Assembly (NCBI RefSeq): GCF_001509475.1
Contig: NZ_LLZG01000024.1
Coordinates: 1 to 24,984 of the forward strand
Origin: Streptomyces regalis
GTDB taxonomy: Bacteria; Actinomycetota; Actinomycetes; Streptomycetales; Streptomycetaceae
Direction of reading: 5' to 3'
Length of the DNA stretch: 24,984 bases
In this document: one piece after another, positions 8,458 to 14,340 of the stretch
How positions within the stretch are numbered: position 1 is the stretch's first letter
Layout of the letters: the number at the start of each line of letters is the position of its first letter
Made by a program: the position numbers and the translations under genes
Notes under the pieces: generated by a model
What the model was told of the DNA's origin: nothing
The model's input: the letters and a program-made list of their open reading frames with translations, nothing else
Databases searched by the model: none

Positions 8458-9123
8458 GTGTTCGACTTTCTTGAAGGTTATAACGTCCTAGAGGCGTTCT
8501 GGACGACGGTGCAACTCACCGTCCTCTCCGCGGTCGGCTCCCTGATCTGGGGCACCCTGCTGGCCGGGATGCGGGTCAGCCCGGTCCCGCTCATGCGTGG
8601 GTTCGGCACGGCCTATGTGAACATCGTCCGGAACATTCCCCTGACCGTCATCATCGTGTTCACCTCGCTCGGCCTCGCCGACATCTTCGGCGTGACGCTG
8701 GGCTCGAGAGACTTTGACGTCCAGGGATTCCGGCTGGCGGTGCTCGGCCTCATCGCCTACACCGCTGCCTTCGTCTGCGAGGCGATTCGTTCCGGCATCA
8801 ACACCGTGCCCCTCGGACAGGCTGAGGCGGCCCGTGCCATCGGGCTGAGCTTCAGCCAGACGCTCCGGCTCATCATCCTGCCGCAGGCCTTCCGTTCGGT
8901 CATCGGCCCGCTGGCCAACGTACTGATCGCCCTGACCAAGAACACGACCGTGGCGGCAGCCATCGGCGTGGCCGAGGCCGCCCTCCTGATGAAGGAAATG
9001 ATCGAGAACGAGGCCCAGGTGCTGCTCATCGCCGCAGTCTTCGCCTTCGGCTTTGTCGTACTGACCCTGCCCACCGGCCTCTTCTTCGGCTGGCTGAGCA
9101 AGCGACTGGCGGTGAAGCGATGA
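8458..9123 (+). CDS. gluC: glutamate ABC transporter permease GluC
   Basis: This 221-residue integral membrane permease is of the HisMQ type. It has several hydrophobic helices and the cytoplasmic coupling (EAA) loop GQAEAARAIGLSFSQTLRLI at about residues 121-140, which contacts the ATPase. The start is a GTG at 8458 (MFDFLEGYNVLEAFWTTVQL). The nearest purine tract is GGAAG/GGGAG just upstream with imperfect spacing, so the start is chosen mainly by family N-terminus. The stop overlaps the gluD start as ATGA, indicating translational coupling. GluC and GluD probably form a heterodimeric channel. Confidence 0.92.
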   Translation: MFDFLEGYNVLEAFWTTVQLTVLSAVGSLIWGTLLAGMRVSPVPLMRGFGTAYVNIVRNIPLTVIIVFTSLGLADIFGVTLGSRDFDVQGFRLAVLGLIAYTAAFVCEAIRSGINTVPLGQAEAARAIGLSFSQTLRLIILPQAFRSVIGPLANVLIALTKNTTVAAAIGVAEAALLMKEMIENEAQVLLIAAVFAFGFVVLTLPTGLFFGWLSKRLAVKR

Positions 9124-10028
9124 GCTCCGTTCTCTACGACACTCCGGGTCCTCGCGCCAAGCAGCGCAATGTTCTCTTCTCGGTGGTCTTCTTCGCCCTC
9201 CTCGCCGTGCTCGTGTGGTTTGTCTGGAAGACCATGGACGACGAGGGCCAGCTGGAGTGGGCCCTGTGGAAGCCGTTCACCGAGGAGCAGGCCTGGACTA
9301 CATACCTGCTGCCGGGCCTCAGCAACACGCTGAAAGCGGCAGCACTCGCCATGGTGATCGCCCTTCCGCTGGGCGCGGTCTTCGGCATCGCGCGGCTGTC
9401 CGATCACCGGTGGGTGCGGGGCCCTGCCGCCACGGTGGTCGAGTTCTTCCGGGCGATCCCGGTGCTGCTGCTGATGCTGTTCGCGAACGAGTTCTACGAT
9501 CGCTGGACGAACGTCACCAGTGAACAGCGGCCCTTCTACGCGGTCGTCACCGGCCTGGTGCTCTACAACGCATCCGTCCTGGCCGAGGTGGTACGGGCTG
9601 GCATCCTCGCCCTGCCCAAGGGGCAGTCGGAAGCCGCCAAGGCGATCGGTCTGCGCAAGGGCCAGACGATGACCAGCATCCTGCTGCCGCAGGCTGTCAC
9701 CGTCATGCTGCCGGCCATCGTCAGCCAGCTCGTCGTCATCGTGAAGGACACCGCGCTCGGTGGCGTGATGCTGCAGTTCCCCGAGCTGCTCAGCGAACGC
9801 GCCACGCTGGCGGCCAACTACGCCAATGTCATCCCCAGCTTCATCGTGGTGGCAGCCATCTTCATCGTGGTGAACTTCATCCTCACCAGCTTCGCGAGCT
9901 GGCTCGAGGGCAGGCTGCGGCGCAGCAAGAGGAGCACCGGCGCGGTCCTCGGCGCGGAGGACGTGGAGGAGCTCAACGCCGCCGAGGTGGGCGGCACCTA
10001 CGGGACCGGCGCCGGCGGCACCATCTGA
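9120..10028 (+). CDS. gluD: glutamate ABC transporter permease GluD
   Basis: This 302-residue permease is the second channel subunit. An N-terminal helix (LFSVVFFALLAVLVWFVW) is followed by an extracytoplasmic stretch and then the conserved transport domain from about residue 60. The EAA loop reads GQSEAAKAIGLRKGQTMTSI. The C-terminal tail after the last helix (RLRRSKRSTGAVLGAEDVEEL...) is cytoplasmic and longer than in GluC. The ATG overlaps the gluC stop by four bases. It ends the operon, and a large hairpin lies 32 bases downstream. The sequence around the stop codon is partly duplicated just downstream. Confidence 0.92.
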   Translation: MSSVLYDTPGPRAKQRNVLFSVVFFALLAVLVWFVWKTMDDEGQLEWALWKPFTEEQAWTTYLLPGLSNTLKAAALAMVIALPLGAVFGIARLSDHRWVRGPAATVVEFFRAIPVLLLMLFANEFYDRWTNVTSEQRPFYAVVTGLVLYNASVLAEVVRAGILALPKGQSEAAKAIGLRKGQTMTSILLPQAVTVMLPAIVSQLVVIVKDTALGGVMLQFPELLSERATLAANYANVIPSFIVVAAIFIVVNFILTSFASWLEGRLRRSKRSTGAVLGAEDVEELNAAEVGGTYGTGAGGTI

Positions 10029-10060
10029 TGAGCGGTCCGAGAGCAGCCATCTGATGAGCA
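10021..10060 (+). repeat. direct duplication of the gluD 3' end
   Basis: CCATCTGATGAGC at 10021-10033, which contains the gluD stop, recurs at 10048-10060 after 14 bases. Flanking bases (GGTC versus AGTC) are also similar. This looks like a short local duplication of about 27 bases. Confidence 0.8.
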
Positions 10061-10123
10061 GTCAAGTGGCATGAACGACACGGAGGGCAGTGGCATGATC
10101 GCCACTGCCCTCCGTCACTTGAC
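10061..10123. terminator. nested hairpin terminator after gluD
   Basis: The inner stem is perfect over 15 bp (10080-10094 with 10101-10115) around a 6-base loop. An outer 8-bp stem (GTCAAGTG at 10061-10068 with CACTTGAC at 10116-10123) encloses it, leaving an 11-base one-sided bulge. A T-rich tail is absent, as is common in streptomycetes. It is placed to end the gluABCD transcript. Confidence 0.85.
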
Positions 10124-10231
10124 GCAAGCACCGGCAATGGGTTGCATACGTTCTGTGATCGTGCACCCTGCTCCGGCTTTCTGTTCACTTGCGTCTTTCG
10201 GGACACCGCTGCGGGCAGGGGGCGCCGCGCC

Positions 10232-11914
10232 GTGGACCCGGTGATCATCGTCGGAGCGGGGCCCGTCGGGCTCACGCTCGCCCTGGCGCTGGCCCGTCAG
10301 GAGGTGCCGTCCGTCGTCCTCGACGAGGGGCCCGGCAAGGACGAACCCCGCCTCGCGCGCACCGCCGTCCTGCGCGAGGACACCACCGCCCTCATGGAGC
10401 GCCTGACGGGTGTGCCGGTCGCCGGGGCCGGCGCCCGCTGGGCCGGATGGCGGGCGATGCGGCGCAAGCAGGTGATGCGTGAGGTCAGGTTCGACGCCGC
10501 CGCAGACGGGGGCGAGGGCGTCGCAGGACCGGGGGGCGTCACGGGCCCTGGAGGCGTGACGAACCCCGCCCCCCTCCACATCGCCCAGCACCTGCTGACC
10601 GACGCCCTGCGCGCGGCCCTCGCCGGCGAACGGCTCGTCAAGGTCGTCGTGGACAGCCGCCTGGACGCGATCGAGCAGGAGCCCTCGGGCGTCACCGCCC
10701 ACACCCGCGGCCCCAAGGGCACCTGGTGGCGCGGCAGTTACCTGGTGGGCTGCGACGGCCAGCGCTCGACCGTACGAAAGCTGGAGGACATCCGCTTTCC
10801 GGGCCGTACGGCGGTGGAGCGACACGCCGTGGCCGCGCTGCGCGCGGAACTTCCTTGGGACGGTCAGGCGTTGCTCCATCGGATGCCGCCGTGGCGGACG
10901 TCCGGACCTTCGGGCGGGGAGGTCACCGGACGGCCGCTCCCGGACGGGGTCTGGCGCCTGGACTGGCTGCTGCCGCCGGGCAAGGACCTGGTCACACCCG
11001 ACATGCTGGTGGCTCGCGTCCGGGAGACGCTCGCCGGGTGGACCGGCGGGCCGACACCGCCGTACGAACTCCTCGACACCGGAGTTCACACGGTCCACCA
11101 CCGCCTGGCCCGCCGCTGGCGCGTGGGCCGCGTCTTCATCGCCGGGGACGCGGCGCACTGCCTCGGCACGCTCGGCACGCACGGGCTGGACGAGGGGCTG
11201 CGGGACGCCGACAACCTCGCCTGGAAGCTGGCGCCGGCCTGGCACCACGGGCCGCACGAGGCCCTGCTCGACAGCTACCAGGCGGAGCGGCGCGCGGCCG
11301 TCGCCGCCCGGCTGCGCGCCGCCGACCAGGCGCTGCCGTTGCTGCGCGGCGGCGGAGGGCTGCGCGCGGTCGTCCCCGGCTCCGCCCGGGGCCATGACGC
11401 GCTGCTCATGGACGGCCACCTGGGGCAGGGGGCGATCGGTGCGCCCGGGACGTACGCGGACTCCCCGCTCGCGCCCGGGCAGCTGGAGGGCGAGGTCCCC
11501 GTGGACACGCCGCGCGGTGCGCCGGTCATGGACGTGCGGGTCACCGCGGAGGACGGCTCCTTCGTCCAGCTGCGGGACCGGCTCGGGCGCGGCGCGCTGC
11601 TGGTCGTACTGATCGCGCCGGGCACGGGCGTGTGGGACCGCAAGCACTGGGCCACCGCCGGGATCATGCCCCGGCTGGCGGCCGCGGTGACGGCGCTGCC
11701 GTATCCGGCCGAGTTGCTGGTCGCGGAGAGCTATCCGGGGGCGGCCGCGCATTCGGTCCTGCTGGTGCGGCCCGACGGGCACCTGGTGACGGCGCTGAGC
11801 GGGGTGCGCCCGGCCGATCTGTACGCGGCGGCCGAGGCGGCGCTGGGCGGACCGGCCAAGGCACAGGCCGGGGCGGCGGCGGAGGAGGCCGGGGCGGCGG
11901 CCGGCTCGCGTTGA
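10232..11914 (+). CDS. FAD-dependent aromatic-ring monooxygenase (PHBH/class A flavoprotein type)
   Basis: This 560-residue protein has the three FAD-binding marks of class A flavin monooxygenases. These are the N-terminal Rossmann VIIVGAGPVGLTLALAL (about residues 4-20), a DG motif in LVGCDGQRSTVRKL, and the GD motif GRVFIAGDAAH with the following GLDEGLRDADNLAWKL helix. A thioredoxin-like C-terminal extension follows. Such enzymes use NAD(P)H and oxygen to hydroxylate phenolic or quinone substrates. The substrate here is unknown. I chose GTG 10232 because the conserved flavin fold starts there and GCAGGGGG sits at ribosome-site distance. The frame is open back to 10142, but that part looks unlike protein and overlaps the region after the gluD terminator. 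Extra glycine/alanine-rich inserts and the alanine-rich tail are probably unstructured. Confidence 0.85.
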   Translation: MDPVIIVGAGPVGLTLALALARQEVPSVVLDEGPGKDEPRLARTAVLREDTTALMERLTGVPVAGAGARWAGWRAMRRKQVMREVRFDAAADGGEGVAGPGGVTGPGGVTNPAPLHIAQHLLTDALRAALAGERLVKVVVDSRLDAIEQEPSGVTAHTRGPKGTWWRGSYLVGCDGQRSTVRKLEDIRFPGRTAVERHAVAALRAELPWDGQALLHRMPPWRTSGPSGGEVTGRPLPDGVWRLDWLLPPGKDLVTPDMLVARVRETLAGWTGGPTPPYELLDTGVHTVHHRLARRWRVGRVFIAGDAAHCLGTLGTHGLDEGLRDADNLAWKLAPAWHHGPHEALLDSYQAERRAAVAARLRAADQALPLLRGGGGLRAVVPGSARGHDALLMDGHLGQGAIGAPGTYADSPLAPGQLEGEVPVDTPRGAPVMDVRVTAEDGSFVQLRDRLGRGALLVVLIAPGTGVWDRKHWATAGIMPRLAAAVTALPYPAELLVAESYPGAAAHSVLLVRPDGHLVTALSGVRPADLYAAAEAALGGPAKAQAGAAAEEAGAAAGSR

Positions 11915-11951
11915 TGCTGTCGTACAGAGGCTGATGCCGTCGTATGGAGGT
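11912..11951 (+). repeat. two imperfect 20-bp tandem repeats at the monooxygenase stop
   Basis: TGATGCTGTCGTACAGAGGC (11912-11931) is followed directly by TGATGCCGTCGTATGGAGGT (11932-11951), with 16 of 20 positions shared. The first unit begins with the TGA stop of the upstream gene. Function is unknown. Confidence 0.75.
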
Positions 11952-12007
11952 CGTACTCACCTGGAAGCAGCACTCACCGTCACGTCACGTGTGCGGGTGA
12001 CAGTGAG

Positions 12008-12036
12008 TTGACCGGTTCGCACCGGCATGCTGTACT
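12008..12036 (+). promoter_or_regulatory. promoter of the cysteine leader-cysteine dioxygenase-rhodanese operon
   Basis: TTGACC at 12008-12013 (-35) is separated by exactly 17 bases from TGTACT at 12031-12036 (-10). Seven bases further on is the A of an ATG at 12044. Transcription would therefore begin at or beside that start codon, predicting a leaderless message. Confidence 0.68.
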
Positions 12037-12043
12037 CCGGACC

Positions 12044-12130
12044 ATGACCGACACCTGTGTGCGCCTGTGGCGGAGGGTCCATATGGATCTGGTCCGCTAT
12101 GCGGGCTGCGTGTGTCGTCCATCCTGCTGA
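12044..12130 (+). CDS. cysteine-rich leader peptide (predicted attenuator uORF)
   Basis: This 28-codon frame reads MTDTCVRLWRRVHMDLVRYA and ends GCVCRPSC. Three of the last seven residues are cysteine and one more lies at position 5. The core RRxHxDLxR followed by cysteines matches, from memory, short leader peptides annotated upstream of actinobacterial sulfur genes, and it parallels leaderless polycysteine uORFs described in mycobacteria as cysteine-responsive attenuators. A promoter is placed so that the ATG is near the transcript's first base. An internal ATG at 12083 preceded by GGAGGG could give a 15-residue version. It lies 97 bases before the cysteine dioxygenase start. Ribosome stalling at the cysteine codons when charged tRNA-Cys is scarce is the expected sensor. 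The direction of the response is not readable from sequence. Confidence 0.8.
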   Translation: MTDTCVRLWRRVHMDLVRYAGCVCRPSC

Positions 12131-12219
12131 CTCGCATCCCCTTTTCTTCCGCGCGCGCCACGCCTGCCGCCGCTTGGTCGCCTCTGCTGTCGCGCGCTCT
12201 CGGCGAACTCTCATCAGGA
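12122..12219 (+). promoter_or_regulatory. possible leader-to-ribosome-site pairing controlling cysteine dioxygenase translation
   Basis: The last sense codons and stop of the leader (TCCTGCTGA, 12122-12130) can pair with TCATCAGGA (12211-12219), which contains the ribosome site of the next gene. Eight of nine positions pair. A second possible stem joins GCGCGCG at 12151-12157 to CGCGCGC at 12191-12197. A ribosome on the leader's cysteine codons would cover the first arm and free the ribosome site. This is inference from complementarity only. Confidence 0.4.
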
Positions 12220-12227
12220 CGGTGCCC

Positions 12228-12788
12228 GTGTCTGTATCCCCTGCCGCCGTTGCCGCTTCTCAGCAGGTGTCCGCAGCGGTCTCCGCGCCGGTTTCCACGC
12301 CGACGCAGGCGGACCTCCTCGACTTCGTACGGCGAACTGCCGCCGACGCCGACTTGATCGCCTCGCTTGCGCTCGATCCCGAGGGCCGTACCTGGGTACG
12401 GCTCGAGGGTCCCGGCGGCAGCGAGGCCTGGTTGATCGGCTGGCCGCCCGGGACGGGCACCGGCTGGCACGACCACGCCGACTCAGTCGGGGCCTTCGTG
12501 ACGGCGGCCGGTGAGCTCAAGGAGAACTCGCTCGCCGTCCGACTGCCCGCCGACGGCTGGAAGACGCTGGAACTGACGGACGACGTGGACCGGGAACGTC
12601 GGCTGCCAGCTGGAAAGGGCCGCTCCTTCGGCCGCCACCATGTGCACGAGGTACTCAACGAATCCGCCGACCAGCATGCGATCTCCGTTCACGCCTACTA
12701 CCCGCCCCTGCCGCAGATCCGCCGCTTCAGCCGCAGCGGACCGATCCTGCGCCTGGAGCAGGTGGAGCGTCCGGAGGACTGGCAGTGA
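12228..12788 (+). CDS. cysteine dioxygenase (cupin, type I)
   Basis: This 186-residue cupin enzyme oxidises L-cysteine to cysteine sulfinate using oxygen and non-heme iron. Iron ligands are visible as H81 and H83 (TGWHDHADSVGAF) and H140 (RHHVHEVLNES). The second-shell residues H155 and Y157 (SVHAYYPPL) match the SLHLYSPP motif of known cysteine dioxygenases. I prefer GTG 12228, since AGGA at 12216-12219 is 8 bases upstream. GTG 12222 is also possible, and the open frame further upstream overlaps the leader peptide and is not protein-like. The N-terminal 25 residues are alanine/serine-rich and probably flexible. It overlaps the rhodanese gene (GTGA) and sits behind a cysteine-rich leader peptide, so it is a sulfur-responsive catabolic unit. 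Confidence 0.9.
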   Translation: MSVSPAAVAASQQVSAAVSAPVSTPTQADLLDFVRRTAADADLIASLALDPEGRTWVRLEGPGGSEAWLIGWPPGTGTGWHDHADSVGAFVTAAGELKENSLAVRLPADGWKTLELTDDVDRERRLPAGKGRSFGRHHVHEVLNESADQHAISVHAYYPPLPQIRRFSRSGPILRLEQVERPEDWQ

Positions 12789-13300
12789 GCGGGGCGGGGG
12801 AGGGCCTGCCGACGGTACGTAGTTCAGGTGAACTGCCGGTCGACAGAGGTGAGTTGAAGGCGGGCGGCGTGGACGAGCGGCTGGTCGGCATCGACGAGTT
12901 GCTAGAGCGGGTGCGCGCGAGCTACGAACGGATCGAGCCGCGGGAGGCGTACGAGGCCGCGCAGGCCGGTGAGGCACTGCTGGTGGACATCCGGTACGCG
13001 GCCCTGCGTGAGCGGGACGGGCTGATCCCCGGTGCCCTCGTCGTGGAACGCAACGAACTGGAGTGGCGTCTCGACCCACAGGGCAGCCATCGCGCCCCCG
13101 AGGCCATGAGCCACGATCTGCATGTCGTGGTGATCTGCAACGAGGGGTACGCGTCGAGCCTCGCGGCCGAGTCCCTGCGACGACTGGGGCTGCACCGGGC
13201 AACCGATCTGGTCGGGGGGTTCCAAAGGTGGCGGGTGGAGGGGCTTCCGGTAACGCCCGCGGCCGGGGCGGCGGTTCAGCGGCCTTCGGGAGGGAGGTAA
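12785..13300 (+). CDS. rhodanese-domain sulfurtransferase
   Basis: This 171-residue single-domain rhodanese has the active-site loop VVVICNEGYASSLAAE with the sulfur-carrying cysteine at about position 118. Upstream motifs are LLVDIRYAALRERDGLIPGALVVERNELEW, and the domain ends at GGFQRWRVEGLPV. Such proteins move sulfane sulfur through a cysteine persulfide. The GTG start overlaps the cysteine dioxygenase TGA, so the two are translationally coupled. It may handle sulfane sulfur or sulfite made during cysteine breakdown. That partnership is inferred from the operon. Residues 1-33 precede the domain and vary in relatives, so a later start is possible. Confidence 0.87.
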   Translation: MSGAGEGLPTVRSSGELPVDRGELKAGGVDERLVGIDELLERVRASYERIEPREAYEAAQAGEALLVDIRYAALRERDGLIPGALVVERNELEWRLDPQGSHRAPEAMSHDLHVVVICNEGYASSLAAESLRRLGLHRATDLVGGFQRWRVEGLPVTPAAGAAVQRPSGGR

Positions 13301-13548
13301 AGCCCGGCAAGGGCCCCGCGGTTCATGGCCGGTGCTGCGGCCGATCAGTGCCGGAACTTGCTCGGTATCGGAGCCCGCTCAGTACCGCAGCGGGGCTCGG
13401 TGCCACGACGGGACTCGGTGGTGCCGCGGCCCGGCAGGGAGGCGTACGGCCCCCGATGCGATGGGCGCCCCCGCGCGTCCATCGTGTCAGGGGCCGGAAC
13501 CCGCCCCTCTCGCCCCCGGCCCGTAGGAGCCCTTCCGGGACCCCTGGC
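13301..13548. other. convergent intergenic region with terminator-like hairpins
   Basis: I see no gene in these 248 bases between the rhodanese stop and the recX stop. GAGCCCGCT (13371-13379) pairs with AGCGGGGCTC (13389-13398) with one bulge and a 9-base loop. CGGTGCCAC (13398-13406) pairs with GTGGTGCCG (13418-13426) using two G-T pairs. Either could end transcripts from both sides. Confidence 0.5.
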
Positions 13549-14337
13549 TCAGAACCCCTCGTCCCCGAGAAACTCCGTGTTTTCGCCCTCTTCCTCCAGG
13601 GCCTGTCGGACCACCCGCAGGGCCATGCCCTCGGGGTAGCCCTTGCGGGCGAGCATGCCCGCGAGGCGGCGAAGGCGTTTGTCGCGGTCAAGGCCGCGCG
13701 TGGAGCGCAGCTTGCGGGCGACGAGCTCGCGTGCGGTCGCCTCCTCCTGCTCGGAATCGAGCTGGGCGACGGCCGCGTCGATCAGCGTGGAGTCGACGCC
13801 TTTGGTGCGCAGTTCCTGGGCAAGCGCGCGTCGAGCCAGTCCCCGGCCGTGGTGCCGGGACTCCACCCAGGCGTCCGCGAACGCACTGTCGTTGATGAGA
13901 CCGACCTCCTCGAACCGCGACAGCACCTCCTCGGCCGCGTCGTCCGGGATCTCCCGCTTGCGCAGGGCGTCCGCGAGTTGCTTGCGCGTGCGCGGGGTCC
14001 CGGTGAGCAGGCGCAGGCAGATCGCCCGTGCCTGCTCCACCGGGTCCGCTGGGGGCGCCCCCTTCTCGGCCCTCGACGAGGTAGGGGCACCTCCGTCCTC
14101 ACCGGACGGCTCTGCGCGGCCGCGCCGACGACGCCCGCGCGAACCGCCCGAACCACGTGCCCCGTCGGTGCCGTACGGAGCCGTGCCTCTGTTCCCCCTG
14201 TTCGTGATGCCTTGGTCCGCGTCTCCCCCGTAGGCGTAGCCACCCCTCCCGGTGGAGTCCTCGTCGGCGCCTCGCCCCCGCTCACGCAGAGCGTCCGGAT
14301 GGGCGGCGTACTCGGCCCAGCCCGTTCGTCGTGTCAT
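13549..14337 (-). CDS. recX: RecX, regulator of RecA
   Basis: This 262-residue protein binds RecA filaments and limits recombinase activity. The RecX domain spans about residue 100 to the end and consists of three-helix repeats: AICLRLLTGTPRTRKQLADALRKREIP, EVGLINDSAFADAWVESR and LARRALAQELRTKGVD. The first ~95 residues are Gly/Arg-rich and predicted disordered (TGRGGYAYGGDADQG, GGSRGRRRRGR), a usual feature of streptomycete RecX. The ATG lies 3 bases after the recA stop on the same strand, so the two are cotranscribed and probably SOS-induced together. It may be a useful comparison for regulating intein-spliced RecA, since only mature RecA should be its target. Confidence 0.95.
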   Translation of the reverse strand: MTRRTGWAEYAAHPDALRERGRGADEDSTGRGGYAYGGDADQGITNRGNRGTAPYGTDGARGSGGSRGRRRRGRAEPSGEDGGAPTSSRAEKGAPPADPVEQARAICLRLLTGTPRTRKQLADALRKREIPDDAAEEVLSRFEEVGLINDSAFADAWVESRHHGRGLARRALAQELRTKGVDSTLIDAAVAQLDSEQEEATARELVARKLRSTRGLDRDKRLRRLAGMLARKGYPEGMALRVVRQALEEEGENTEFLGDEGF

Positions 14338-14340
14338 GGA

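Noticed and set aside
12151..12197. Classic intrinsic terminator within the cysteine leader region
   Set aside because: The GCGCGCG/CGCGCGC arms are only 7 bp with a 33-base loop and no T run, so transcription attenuation is not supported by this stem alone.
12057..12227. N-terminal extension of cysteine dioxygenase to an upstream start
   Set aside because: It overlaps the leader peptide in another frame and is not protein-like. GTG 12228 has a well-spaced AGGA.
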